From NCBI GenBank assembly GCA_031551525.1, contig JAVBNN010000008.1:1-41273 (forward strand): a stretch of 41,273 bases of DNA, given 5' to 3'. Both the position numbers and the translations under genes were made by a program. Shown here piece by piece: positions 1 to 7,602 of this stretch. Source of the DNA: JAVBNN01 sp031551525. GTDB lineage: Bacteria > Bacillota > Negativicutes > Acidaminococcales > JAISLQ01. The notes beneath the pieces were generated by a model. The model made no database searches, was not told the origin of the DNA, and worked only from the letters and a program-made list of their open reading frames with translations. Numbering within the stretch: position 1 is the first letter of the stretch; each line of letters starts with the position of its first letter.

Positions 1-72
1 GGTAGTTTAGTTGGTTAGAATGCCGCCCTGTCACGGCGGAGGTCGTGGGTTCGAGTCCCATCCGGGTCGCCA
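1..72 (+). tRNA. tRNA-Asp (GTC), 5' end cut by window
   Basis: The anticodon stem-loop has loop CTGTCAC, giving anticodon GTC (Asp). The T arm and the encoded CCA end at 70-72 are complete. The 3' acceptor strand at 62-68 pairs with a 5' strand of which only the last two bases lie in the window, so about five bases are missing on the left. It is the first of a run of five tRNAs on this strand. Confidence 0.95.
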
Positions 73-76
73 TATC

Positions 77-152
<76 letters not shown>

Positions 153-466
153 GTTGCCAATAAGATAGTTTGATATAGAGAAACACAAAGAACTGATGAG
201 AGACAAGATGCGGGCTAGAAGCCAGCAGAGGCGGTAGAGCGATTTTTGAAGTGAAGGCGGAAGCAGGTGCACAGTGTTTCAGCACTGATGCAAACGCTTT
301 TTACAAGACAAAGGTCGAGGAGTTTCCTCTTAAGGAAAGGTTCGTCGGACTTTGTCCTTCGAACTTAAGCGACCATTACATAGCTAAAGCTGTGGATGTC
401 TGCTTAACGTCGAGCGGGAAAATCGCGAGAAACGCCGAATATGCTAGCTTATCGCACGCAGATAAC
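153..466 (+). other. Inter-tRNA spacer with no recognised gene
   Basis: About 310 bases separate tRNA-Phe from tRNA-Gly. The only reading frame on the plus strand starts at 251 and runs into tRNA-Gly; it has no ribosome site and its protein resembles nothing I know. I see no terminator with a T run. The spacing is odd because the other tRNAs here are 4 to 12 bases apart, so this may be a lost tRNA or an insertion. Confidence 0.5.
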
Positions 467-541
467 GCGGAAATAGCTCAGTGGTAGAGCATCGCCTTGC
501 CAAGGCGAGGGTCGCGAGTTCGAATCTCGTTTTCCGCTCCA
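467..541 (+). tRNA. tRNA-Gly (GCC)
   Basis: Cloverleaf with acceptor GCGGAAA pairing with TTTCCGC, anticodon loop with GCC and encoded CCA at 539-541. Confidence 0.97.
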
Positions 542-547
542 TATCAA

Positions 548-621
548 GGCGGCATAGCCAAGCGGTAAGGCAGAGGTCTGCAAAACCTTTAACCCCGGTT
601 CGATTCCGGGTGCCGCCTCCA
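548..621 (+). tRNA. tRNA-Cys (GCA)
   Basis: Acceptor GGCGGCA pairs with TGCCGCC; the anticodon loop carries GCA and CCA is encoded. It follows tRNA-Gly by six bases. Confidence 0.96.
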
Positions 622-633
622 AAATTGCATAGC

Positions 634-722
634 GCCGGGGTGGCGGAACTGGCAGACGCAAGGGACTTAAAATCCCTCGGGGCGTGAGCCCCGTACCGGT
701 TCGATTCCGGTCCTCGGCACCA
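634..722 (+). tRNA. tRNA-Leu (TAA)
   Basis: Type II tRNA with a long variable arm (CGGGGC ... GCCCCG), acceptor GCCGGGG, anticodon loop CTTAAAA giving TAA, and encoded CCA. It is the last tRNA before a terminator. Confidence 0.97.
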
Positions 723-734
723 TTATATTTAGCT

Positions 735-771
735 AAGCGCTCTACTATGCAAAGTGGGCGCTTTTTATTTT
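735..771 (+). terminator. Rho-independent terminator of the tRNA cluster
   Basis: AAGCGC at 735-740 pairs with GCGCTT at 758-763, followed by a T-rich run. The loop is long (17 bases), so the hairpin is of medium strength. Confidence 0.65.
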
Positions 772-804
772 AACAGGTGAATAAACTGGCAAAGGATGAT
801 AGAG

Positions 805-2175
805 ATGGCAAAAGAATTTTCCCAATTGGGCATCGCTCCAAATTTGTTGGCCTTGTTACCCGCTATGGGCATAAAACAGCCCATGCCGGTGCAGGAGGGG
901 GCTATACCGCTTGTTTTGAAAGGGCGGGATGTGTTGGCGCAGGCCAGGACGGGTACGGGAAAGACGCTCTCCTTCCTTTTGCCGGCTATGCAAAAAATAG
1001 ACAGTAAAAAGCCTTACGCCCAGGTGTTGATCGTGACGCCTACCCGTGAACTCGCAGTACAGATCACCGGAGAGGCCAGGCGATTGGTTGGCGACAGCGG
1101 CATTCAGATAACGGCGCTTTTAGGCGGGCGGGATTTTACCGACCAAAAAAATAAACTGGAGCATGTGTCACATCTTTTAGTCGGCACGCCGGGGCGTATA
1201 CTCGATCACGTGAAAAGAAAATCAGCGAGTCTGGGCGGTGTGCGTTTTTTTGTGTTGGATGAAGTGGATGAGATGTTGCAACGCGGTTTTATCGATGAGA
1301 TAGGCCAGATAGTTTCGAGTGTTTCCCCAGAGCGCCAGACTTTTGTCTGTTCGGCGACCATGCCGGTCGAGGTTATAAGCCTGGCCAAACGCATCATGAA
1401 CAATCCACAGCGGGTGGAGATAGACGCTGATAAGTTTGATATCAGCAGTATTGAGCAGTACATCGTGAAGGTAAGCGAAGAAAAACGCCAGACAGCTCTT
1501 TTAGAACTGCTCCGGCAGGCCAACCCATATTTGGCGATAGTGTTTTGTTCGAGCAGAGAGAGCGCGGCTACGGTAGGTGACTGGCTAGGCAGCCAGGGCA
1601 TGCTTTGCGATGTTCTCCAGGGAGAGTTGTCACAAAGCAAGCGTTTGCAGGTGATGCGCTCTTTCCGCAAGGCGAAGATACAGGTATTGGTGGCAACGGA
1701 TTTGGCGGCGCGCGGACTTGATGTGGAAGGGGTCAGCCATGTTGTGAATTATGAGCTGCCGCGCGACGCCCAGCAGTACATACACCGGGTGGGGCGTACC
1801 GGGCGGGCGGGCGCAAGCGGCACGGCGATAACTATTTATGCGCCGGAAGAAGGCGGTAAGCTGGTTAAACTCGAGGAAAAATTGGGCGTGGTGTTCAAAG
1901 CACGTAACCTTTCTGGACAGGAAGTGACGCGGGTAAGCAAAAAGAAGCCGGCAGTTGCCAAGACGGGCCGGGCAAAAACCGCCACTGCTACCAAAACGGG
2001 GCACCCAAAAACCTCTGCTGCCAAGCTGGGTCAAGCAAAAACCACCATGGACAAGGCGAAACCGGCGGAGCAAAAAACGGCCGCCAGCAAAGTGAAAGCT
2101 GGGTGGGCAGTAGCCAAGCCTAAACCGGAGAGAAAGAAAAACGGCCCACGTAAAAAGGATACGAAAAAGTCTTGA
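805..2175 (+). CDS. DEAD-box ATP-dependent RNA helicase
   Basis: ATP-dependent RNA unwinding protein of the CshA/DeaD type, likely acting in ribosome assembly, mRNA turnover or cold adaptation. The 456-aa product shows all helicase motifs in order: ARTGTGKT (motif I, about residue 50), PTRELA, TPGR, DEVD (motif II, about 152; usually DEAD), SAT, ATDLAARGLD and HRVGRTGRAG. After about residue 395 comes a basic tail of Lys/Ala/Thr with repeated KTG/AKT elements, typical of RNA-binding extensions. I chose the ATG at 805 because AAAGGA at 791-796 sits 8 bases upstream; an ATG at 796 in the same frame overlaps that site. The gene stands alone after the tRNA terminator. The DEVD variant keeps both catalytic acidic residues, so activity is expected. 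Family is certain; which paralogue is not. Confidence 0.95.
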   Translation: MAKEFSQLGIAPNLLALLPAMGIKQPMPVQEGAIPLVLKGRDVLAQARTGTGKTLSFLLPAMQKIDSKKPYAQVLIVTPTRELAVQITGEARRLVGDSGIQITALLGGRDFTDQKNKLEHVSHLLVGTPGRILDHVKRKSASLGGVRFFVLDEVDEMLQRGFIDEIGQIVSSVSPERQTFVCSATMPVEVISLAKRIMNNPQRVEIDADKFDISSIEQYIVKVSEEKRQTALLELLRQANPYLAIVFCSSRESAATVGDWLGSQGMLCDVLQGELSQSKRLQVMRSFRKAKIQVLVATDLAARGLDVEGVSHVVNYELPRDAQQYIHRVGRTGRAGASGTAITIYAPEEGGKLVKLEEKLGVVFKARNLSGQEVTRVSKKKPAVAKTGRAKTATATKTGHPKTSAAKLGQAKTTMDKAKPAEQKTAASKVKAGWAVAKPKPERKKNGPRKKDTKKS

Positions 2176-2222
2176 GTGTGTGCTAAAATAGAATAAAAAG
2201 CGTTTGATTGGAGGGGCAGGTA

Positions 2223-3455
2223 ATGAAAAAAGCTGATGAAAACTGGCTAAAAGAAAAATTTGCGGGATTGGCGCAATTTGGGCAGACAGACAGGGGGATA
2301 ACCCGCCTTCCCTACACAAAAGAAGCGCTGGCTGCGGAAAACTATATTATTTCTTTGATGGAAGATACAGGGCTTAAAGTTCGCCGGGATGCCCTCGGGA
2401 ATATATTCGGGCGGCGCGCTGGCAAAAACGATGCACTGGCGCCGGTGGCGACCGGCTCGCATATAGACACGGTGATCGAAGGCGGGGATTACGACGGTAC
2501 GGCCGGCGTGATCGGCGCGATCGAGGCGGTGCGCATGCTGGAGGGAGAAGAACTGGAACGGCCGCTTGACGTTATTGTATTCATGGCGGAGGAACTGACC
2601 AGCTTTGGTTTCGCCAATGTGGCCAGCCGGTTGATGACTGGAGGAAGTTTTCCCAAGGAGTTTTATTCGACAGACAACGCCAAGGGCTTTTTTGCCGCTT
2701 TAAAGCGCGCCGGGCATTCCCCGGAAGAGTACAAGAGCGCGTTATTGTCTAAAGACAGTTACTGCGCGTTTATCGAATTTCATATAGAGCAGGGGCGGGT
2801 ACTTTTTGATGCGAAGGAACAGTTGGGCGTGGTCAAGTGCATTGCCGGAGCGTCGCGCTATAAAGTGACAGTAGAGGGTCGGGCCGACCATTCCGGGGCG
2901 ACGCCGATGGGGTCGCGGCGGGATGCTTTGGTAGCGGCGGCCAAACTGGTGCTGGCCATACAGGAGATCGGTCTTGATCATGCGGCGGACAGCATCGTGG
3001 CCACTGTGGGTATGCTGGACGTACAGCCCGGCGCGGTCTGCGTCATCCCGGGGAAAGTGATTTTTTCGGTGGATATCCGCGGCGTGGAGGAAGAAAGTCT
3101 CAGTGAAACCCGGCGGGAATTTGCGGACGCGGTACGGGAAGTGGCCGAGTCGGACGGGGTGAATATCACGGTAGACGTTTTGAGCATAGAGCACCCGACG
3201 CCCATGAATGGTGAAATAGTGGAGATTTTGGATGAGGCGGCGGCAGGGGAAGGCGTGCCTTACCGCAAGATGAACAGCGGGGCGGGGCATGACGCCATGT
3301 ATATGGCGGGGATCGTGCCGACCGGGATGTTGTTCGTGCCGTCCTATGAAGGGATAAGCCACAGCCCGGAGGAAAAAACCGAGATAGCGGAAATCGCGTT
3401 GGGCGTCGAAGTTTTGGCCAAGGCGCTGAAAAGGCTGGCCAGTTCCACGAAATGA
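2223..3455 (+). CDS. M20-family amidohydrolase (allantoate amidohydrolase / N-carbamoyl-amino-acid hydrolase type)
   Basis: Zinc-dependent cytosolic hydrolase that removes a carbamoyl or ureido group from an amino-acid-like substrate, used in purine or pyrimidine nitrogen salvage. The 410-aa length is normal. Metal ligands are visible: GSHIDT (about 79-83), DYDGTAG (89-95), MAEELTSFGF (121-130, replacing the more common EEGSRF) and IEFHIEQG (184-191). The dimerisation-domain motif ADHSGATPMGSR and the C-terminal SGAGHDA and GISHSPEE are present. The start at 2223 is set by GGAGGGG at 2210-2216. No ring-opening hydantoinase or allantoinase gene is next to it, so the true substrate cannot be told. 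The following 30 bases hold the promoter of a cobalamin riboswitch. Confidence 0.88.
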   Translation: MKKADENWLKEKFAGLAQFGQTDRGITRLPYTKEALAAENYIISLMEDTGLKVRRDALGNIFGRRAGKNDALAPVATGSHIDTVIEGGDYDGTAGVIGAIEAVRMLEGEELERPLDVIVFMAEELTSFGFANVASRLMTGGSFPKEFYSTDNAKGFFAALKRAGHSPEEYKSALLSKDSYCAFIEFHIEQGRVLFDAKEQLGVVKCIAGASRYKVTVEGRADHSGATPMGSRRDALVAAAKLVLAIQEIGLDHAADSIVATVGMLDVQPGAVCVIPGKVIFSVDIRGVEEESLSETRREFADAVREVAESDGVNITVDVLSIEHPTPMNGEIVEILDEAAAGEGVPYRKMNSGAGHDAMYMAGIVPTGMLFVPSYEGISHSPEEKTEIAEIALGVEVLAKALKRLASSTK

Positions 3456-3462
3456 ATCTTTC

Positions 3463-3492
3463 TTGACAAAAGCGGTTTTATTGTGTTACCCT
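3463..3492 (+). promoter_or_regulatory. Putative sigma-70 promoter of the first cobalamin riboswitch
   Basis: TTGACA at 3463-3468, then 18 bases to TACCCT with a TGT extension (TG at 3484-3485). It lies just after the amidohydrolase stop and just before the aptamer, so the riboswitch RNA need not depend on read-through. Confidence 0.45.
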
Positions 3493-3499
3493 TTAAACA

Positions 3500-3665
3500 A
3501 TTAAATAGTCGAACAGGCGCCCTTTGGGCTTAATAGGGAAGACCGGTGAAAATCCGGCGCGGTCCCGCCACTGTAAGGCTTTCGAGCCGAGCCAGCATAA
3601 ACTGCCTGTTTTTCTATGAGTCCACGAGCGATGGATAGTAGGCAACTTTGTACCTGAGGGTATTT
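3500..3665 (+). ncRNA. Cobalamin riboswitch (orphan)
   Basis: The core shows the conserved blocks of the cobalamin aptamer: GGTGAAAATCCGGCGCGG, TCCCGCCACTGTAAGGC and the B12 box GCCAGCATAAACTGCCTG. AACAGGC near 3512 pairs with GCCTGTT near 3604 to close the structure. A terminator follows directly (3674-3712), so this is a transcription-termination switch. The next gene is gltX, which is behind a second terminator and has its own promoter, so no cobalamin-related target is visible. It may control a small RNA or be left over from a lost transport gene. Confidence 0.92.
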
Positions 3666-3673
3666 TGTTGATT

Positions 3674-3712
3674 ACCGAAAACTAAGCCGTGCTTATGTTT
3701 TCGGTTTTTTCA
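3674..3712 (+). terminator. Terminator (expression platform) of the first cobalamin riboswitch
   Basis: ACCGAAAAC at about 3674-3682 pairs with GTTTTCGGT at about 3698-3706 and is followed by a run of six T. Confidence 0.85.
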
Positions 3713-3791
3713 TATTCCAATGAGTCTCTCCCTTTCAAACATTCCCATTCTCATTTTTTACTTTTGTTTGCTGCGTAGGGTGAACGCAGAA

Positions 3792-3813
3792 AAAGCCCTT
3801 TTCGGGCTTTTTT
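3792..3813 (+). terminator. Second terminator before gltX
   Basis: AAAAGCCC, TTTTC loop and GGGCTTTTTT form a short GC hairpin with a T run. It stops any transcript leaking through the riboswitch terminator about 80 bases upstream. The A-rich left side means it could also act on the other strand. Confidence 0.75.
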
Positions 3814-3832
3814 CTTTGCTTTTCCAGGTTTG

Positions 3833-3841
3833 TGGTATAAT
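3833..3841 (+). promoter_or_regulatory. gltX promoter (extended -10)
   Basis: TGGTATAAT is a perfect TATAAT with the TGn extension; no good -35 is seen, as is usual for extended -10 promoters. The start of transcription would lie near 3848, giving a leader of about 25 bases. Confidence 0.7.
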
Positions 3842-3873
3842 ATATGAAGCTGAAAAAGGTAAGGAGCGTTTTT

Positions 3874-5334
3874 ATGAGTGAGATAAGAGTACGTTTTGCC
3901 CCCAGCCCGACCGGGTATCTGCATATAGGCGGCGCCCGCACGGCGCTCTTTAACTGGCTGTTTGCCAAAAAACAGGGAGGCAGTCTGATTTTACGCATAG
4001 AAGATACTGACATGGAAAGAGAAAAAGAAGGATCGGTCAGCCAGATATTGACCAGTTTGCGCTGGCTGGGGCTGACCTGGGACGAGGGGCCGGAAGTGGA
4101 AGGCCCATATGCTCCATACTTTCAATCTAAACGCCAGGAACGCTACCGTGAGGCTGCGGCGGAACTCTTGGTCAAGGGCGAAGCCTATGAGTGTTTTTGC
4201 ACTCCGGAAGAACTCGAGGCGCAGCGGGAACAGCAACGCGCCGCCAAACAGCCCTTTCGCTATGCGCGCACCTGCCGCCACCTGAGCGAAGAAGAGCGCG
4301 CCGCCAAAAGAGCATCCGGCTTAAAGCCTGCCCTGCGTCTTAAGATACCAATGGACGGCGAAGTGGTGGTAGACGACCTGATCCACGGTCAGGTACATTT
4401 TGACTTGCAACAACTGGACGATTTTATCATAGCCAAATCGAGCGGTATGCCAACTTATAACTTTGCCTGTGCGGTGGACGACCATGCCATGCAGATCAGC
4501 CATGTGTTGCGTGCGGAAGAGCATTTATCCAATACGCCCAAACAGATACTGGCCTACCGGGCATTCGGCTGGCCGACGCCGCAGTTCGGCCATTTGCCGA
4601 TGATCCTGGCGCCCGATCGCTCCAAGCTCAGCAAACGCCATGGCGCGACTTCGGTGGAGGAGTTTCGTGCAGACGGCTATCTGCCGGAGACTATCATCAA
4701 CTATCTGACCCTTCTGGGATGGGCGCCCGGCAACGAGGAGGAGTTTTTTACACTTGAAGAAAGCCGAAAACTGTTTTCTCTCGAAAAAGTATCGAAAAAA
4801 GCTGCCATATATGACGTAAAAAAGCTTACATGGATGAACGGGCAATATTTGTCATCTATGTCTGCTAAGGACGTATTGTGCCATGCCTTGCCGTTTTTTC
4901 TGGCAGAGGGTTTATTGACGGAAAAAGAGGCAGGCGAGCGGCGCGACTACTTGGAGCGTCTGGTGGATGTGGTGCGGGTTAGGGTAAAGACCCTCAAAGA
5001 ACTGGTTGAGGCTTCCAACTGTTTTTTCCGTGACTTGGATGGTTATGACGCCAAGGGTCAGGATAAATATTTTACGCCAAAAGGGGCGGAATACCTGACA
5101 GCCTGCCGGGATGCAGTGGAAAAAGAGGCGGAATTTAACGCCTCTTCACTGGAAAATATTTACAACAGCCTTAGCGGGCAACTAGAGGTAAAACTGGGCG
5201 ACCTAATACATCCTTCCCGCCTGGCGCTTACCGGTAAAACGGTCAGCCCGGGTTTGTTTGATGTCATGTTGCTTTTAGGCAGGGAAAAAACGCTGGATAG
5301 ACTGTCGAAAGCCATATCTTTCATAAAGCAATAA
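3874..5334 (+). CDS. gltX: Glutamate--tRNA ligase
   Basis: Class I aminoacyl-tRNA synthetase that charges tRNA-Glu, and in most Firmicutes also mischarges tRNA-Gln for later amidation by GatCAB. The 486-aa product has the HIGH-type motif as HIGG at 17-20 (in APSPTGYLHIGG) and the KMSKS-type motif KLSKR at 251-255, with the usual alpha-helical anticodon-binding half after it. ATG 3874 has AAGGAG at 3861-3866; a longer frame from 3844 would begin at or before the transcription start of the TATAAT promoter at 3836 and is rejected. It is followed by tRNA-Gln and tRNA-Glu, its two substrates. Confidence 0.97.
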   Translation: MSEIRVRFAPSPTGYLHIGGARTALFNWLFAKKQGGSLILRIEDTDMEREKEGSVSQILTSLRWLGLTWDEGPEVEGPYAPYFQSKRQERYREAAAELLVKGEAYECFCTPEELEAQREQQRAAKQPFRYARTCRHLSEEERAAKRASGLKPALRLKIPMDGEVVVDDLIHGQVHFDLQQLDDFIIAKSSGMPTYNFACAVDDHAMQISHVLRAEEHLSNTPKQILAYRAFGWPTPQFGHLPMILAPDRSKLSKRHGATSVEEFRADGYLPETIINYLTLLGWAPGNEEEFFTLEESRKLFSLEKVSKKAAIYDVKKLTWMNGQYLSSMSAKDVLCHALPFFLAEGLLTEKEAGERRDYLERLVDVVRVRVKTLKELVEASNCFFRDLDGYDAKGQDKYFTPKGAEYLTACRDAVEKEAEFNASSLENIYNSLSGQLEVKLGDLIHPSRLALTGKTVSPGLFDVMLLLGREKTLDRLSKAISFIKQ

Positions 5335-5352
5335 AAATTTTTACAAAAAAAC

Positions 5353-5382
5353 TTGCTTAAGTAACATCGCGCAGTGTATAAT
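5353..5382 (+). promoter_or_regulatory. Promoter of the tRNA-Gln/tRNA-Glu pair
   Basis: TTGCTT at 5353-5358, an 18-base spacer, then TATAAT at 5377-5382, ending 12 bases before tRNA-Gln. Confidence 0.7.
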
Positions 5383-5394
5383 AATTTTCAGCAC

Positions 5395-5468
5395 TCCGGG
5401 ATAGTGTAATGGTAGCACAAATGATTCTGGATCATTTTGTCTGGGTTCGAGTCCTAGTCCCGGAGCCA
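5395..5468 (+). tRNA. tRNA-Gln (CTG)
   Basis: Acceptor TCCGGGA pairs with TCCCGGA. The anticodon loop TTCTGGA gives CTG, decoding CAG. CCA is encoded at 5466-5468. Confidence 0.95.
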
Positions 5469-5479
5469 TTTTCATTTAT

Positions 5480-5554
5480 GGCCCCATGGTCAAGCGGCTA
5501 AGACGTCGCCCTCTCAAGGCGAAATCAGGGGTTCGATTCCCCTTGGGGCTACCA
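5480..5554 (+). tRNA. tRNA-Glu (CTC)
   Basis: Begins GGCCCCATGGTCAAGCGG, typical of tRNA-Glu; the anticodon loop CTCTCAA gives CTC, decoding GAG. CCA is encoded. It lies 11 bases after tRNA-Gln. Confidence 0.95.
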
Positions 5555-5597
5555 ATATAATATTGTTCAAAGTCAGTCTAGGGAGCGTGGCAACTGT

Positions 5598-6182
5598 ATG
5601 AAGGAACAGACTATACAACGTATAAGAGAATTGCGGGAACTGCTTTGGCCGCCGTATTATGAAGAAGATTCGCACGTAGAACTCGACAGCGATTTTTTTG
5701 AACAACTCCATGAAAAAGGCTTTATGCCTAAACTAAAGGGTTTTGGCCGTGACGGCGTGGCGCTGGATATTTTTAGCGCAGTGGAAAAACATGGTACTAG
5801 AGCCGTAGAAAGGGCTTTTACCCGCGACGAAGGCCGGATAGAATTTTGGGAAGTCGATGAAGACAAATGCCGCCGCCTTATTACTACCAAGGCGGAGATA
5901 CTCAACAGAAAGCTTATAGTTGAGCCTGGGCGCAAAGGTGTGCCAGCACTCAGGATGGACAGGGCCATGGGTTTTGGTGTGACCATGTGGCGTCCAATGG
6001 ACGAAGAGTCCATCTGGCTGAGGGCTTGGGCCAGCGGAGTTGCTCCCACAGAGCAGGAACGCACCAACCGCATCATGTTGCAGGCCAATGACGAGGAATG
6101 GCGCCATATCATGCAGCAAGCCACTTTACAAGGCGAGCCGCTCAATGATTATATACTGGAAAAAGTTTTTACCAGTTACTGA
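5598..6182 (+). CDS. Hypothetical protein, 194 aa
   Basis: I do not recognise this protein. It is soluble (no membrane segment or signal peptide), rich in charged and aromatic residues, with an N-terminal helix of about 15 residues, two acidic patches (EEDSHVELDSD near 22-32 and EVDEDKC near 90) and a conserved-looking GFGVTMWRPMDEESIWLRAW stretch near 125-144. ATG 5598 follows a weak GGGAG at 5581-5585 that is about 12 bases away. A strong terminator closes it, so it is probably a single gene, perhaps read through from the tRNA pair promoter, since no other promoter is evident in the 43-base gap. Coding is supported by the terminator and by consistent codon use. Confidence 0.75.
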   Translation: MKEQTIQRIRELRELLWPPYYEEDSHVELDSDFFEQLHEKGFMPKLKGFGRDGVALDIFSAVEKHGTRAVERAFTRDEGRIEFWEVDEDKCRRLITTKAEILNRKLIVEPGRKGVPALRMDRAMGFGVTMWRPMDEESIWLRAWASGVAPTEQERTNRIMLQANDEEWRHIMQQATLQGEPLNDYILEKVFTSY

Positions 6183-6189
6183 AAATAGC

Positions 6190-6217
6190 CCACCCGGTTT
6201 ATACCGGGTGGTTTTTT
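6190..6217 (+). terminator. Terminator after the 194-aa gene
   Basis: CCACCCGGT and ACCGGGTGG form a strong hairpin with a 4-base loop, followed by TTTTTT. Confidence 0.9.
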
Positions 6218-6227
6218 ACTGCGCTAT

Positions 6228-6261
6228 TTGACTTTTGACGGTAAAGTTTATATTATATAAA
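6228..6261 (+). promoter_or_regulatory. Putative promoter of the exbB-exbD-tonB riboswitch transcript
   Basis: TTGACT at 6228-6233 with 17 bases to TATTAT, or TTGACG at 6235-6240 with 15 bases to TATAAA at 6256-6261. The two candidates overlap and I cannot choose between them. Confidence 0.5.
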
Positions 6262-6279
6262 GGTAAATAAAATATTGAG

Positions 6280-6500
6280 AAGCTAGGTATCTGTTAAGGA
6301 TTTAAAAGAGAAGCCGGTGAGAGTCCGGCACGGTCCCGCCACTGTAAGAGCGAGCGAGCCGGCAACAGCCACTGGGAACTCCCTGGGAAGGCGCCGGTAT
6401 GCTATGACCTCGAGTCAGGAGAACTGCCGGCTTTTTTTCGATCACCGTTGTCTACGATGGATAGGCTGGAGGTCTGGGGTACCATAAGTATCCTGATTTC
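6280..6500 (+). ncRNA. Cobalamin riboswitch upstream of exbB-exbD-tonB
   Basis: Conserved aptamer blocks are clear: GCCGGTGAGAGTCCGGCACGG, TCCCGCCACTGTAAGAGCGA and the B12 box AGTCAGGAGAACTGCCGGC at 6413-6431. A terminator hairpin (6507-6530) lies between it and exbB, so high cobalamin should switch the operon off. This is the standard logic for vitamin B12 uptake genes and suggests the TonB system powers a BtuB-like receptor located elsewhere. Confidence 0.94.
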
Positions 6501-6506
6501 TTGTCT

Positions 6507-6530
6507 CCGGCGGTGTCGCCGGTATTTTTT
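6507..6530 (+). terminator. Riboswitch terminator before exbB
   Basis: CCGGCG at 6507-6512 and CGCCGG at 6517-6522 with loop GTGT, then TA and six T. It ends 32 bases before the exbB start. Confidence 0.8.
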
Positions 6531-6562
6531 ATTTCTAAAGAGTAGGATTTCAAGGAGGTAAA

Positions 6563-7186
6563 ATGCAAAACATAATGGAAGCAATAGAACTTTTTCAAAA
6601 GGGCGGCCTGGTCATGTACGCGTTGCTGGCCTGTTCGGTGTTTGCGGTAACGATAACGGTAGAAAGATACCTGTATTTTAAAAGCTGTGATTCGGGCGAG
6701 GCTTTTGCGGACGAAGTCTGCCGCCTGTTTAAACAAAATGATTTTGCAGCGGCAGAACAACTGGCCCAAAGCAGCAAGGGAAGCAACGCGGCCATCCTGG
6801 CGGGATCTTTGGAAATGCGACGGTTTGGTGCGGCTTTTCTCGAAAAACATCTTGATAGCGAAGCCAGCGTGCTGGTGGCCGACCTGAGAAAGAGGATACC
6901 CTATCTGGGTATAATAGTGACCATGTCCCCGCTGCTCGGTCTTTTGGGCACGGTAGTGGGCATGATTTCATCTTTTAATGTTTTTGCGCTGCAAAGTGGC
7001 CAACCGCACGCCATCACCGGCGGTGTCGGTGAGGCGCTCATCGCGACAGCCAGCGGTCTCATAGTGGCGCTTATCGCGCTTATCGCGCACAGTTATTTTG
7101 CCCAAAAAATAGATACTATGCTGACCGATATGGAAAAAACTTATTCGGTTTTCATAGAAGCTGTATATAGGGGTGACGGACAATGA
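6563..7186 (+). CDS. exbB: ExbB-type proton channel (MotA/TolQ/ExbB family)
   Basis: Inner-membrane proton channel subunit that, with ExbD, uses proton motive force to energise TonB. The 207-aa product has the family layout: an N-terminal membrane segment (LVMYALLACSVFAVTITV, about 15-32), a cytoplasmic domain, then two membrane segments near 110-135 (LGIIVTMSPLLGLLGTVVGM, with the conserved GLLGTV) and near 155-175. AAGGAGG at 6552-6558 sets the start. Its stop overlaps the exbD start by four bases (ATGA). The riboswitch in the leader ties it to cobalamin. Confidence 0.95.
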   Translation: MQNIMEAIELFQKGGLVMYALLACSVFAVTITVERYLYFKSCDSGEAFADEVCRLFKQNDFAAAEQLAQSSKGSNAAILAGSLEMRRFGAAFLEKHLDSEASVLVADLRKRIPYLGIIVTMSPLLGLLGTVVGMISSFNVFALQSGQPHAITGGVGEALIATASGLIVALIALIAHSYFAQKIDTMLTDMEKTYSVFIEAVYRGDGQ

Positions 7187-7602
7187 AACTGCGCGATCGG
7201 AGGAACTTCAAACCACCGGAGTTGATGATCATACCTATGATCGATATAATGTTCTTTCTCCTGGTTTTTTTCATGTTGGGTACGCTTTATATGATCGAGC
7301 AAAAAAGCCTGCCTATCAAGCTGCCGGAAGCTCAAAACGCAGCTGTTGATATGACGAATAATTTTGTTATTACCATGAAAAAAGACGGCAGCTTGTATCT
7401 GGAGGATAAACCGGCAGAATTGGGCGGGCTTCTCCGGCAGGCACAGATGGAGAGCAAGGCCAAGCCCGCTATGGCGGTGATCATACGGGCGGAAAAAGAT
7501 ATAGAATACGGCAGAGTAGTCACTCTGATGGACAATTTGAAAAAAGCCGGTGTAAACAGATTTGGTCTTGCCACTGACCAGGCGGTAAAAAAAGATGGAT
7601 AG
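7183..7602 (+). CDS. exbD: ExbD/TolR-type biopolymer transport protein
   Basis: Partner of ExbB. The 139-aa product has one N-terminal membrane segment with the essential aspartate of the family in IPMIDIMFFLLVFFMLGT (D20 region) and a small periplasmic domain. It overlaps exbB by four bases and tonB by eight bases, so the three are translationally coupled. Confidence 0.95.
   Translation: MKLRDRRNFKPPELMIIPMIDIMFFLLVFFMLGTLYMIEQKSLPIKLPEAQNAAVDMTNNFVITMKKDGSLYLEDKPAELGGLLRQAQMESKAKPAMAVIIRAEKDIEYGRVVTLMDNLKKAGVNRFGLATDQAVKKDG

Noticed and set aside
251..487. 78-aa reading frame between tRNA genes
   Set aside because: It overlaps tRNA-Gly, has no ribosome site and its protein has no recognisable features.
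3844..3873. Longer gltX start at 3844
   Set aside because: It would begin at or before the transcription start of the TATAAT promoter at 3836; ATG 3874 has a proper ribosome site and begins at the usual place before the HIGH motif.
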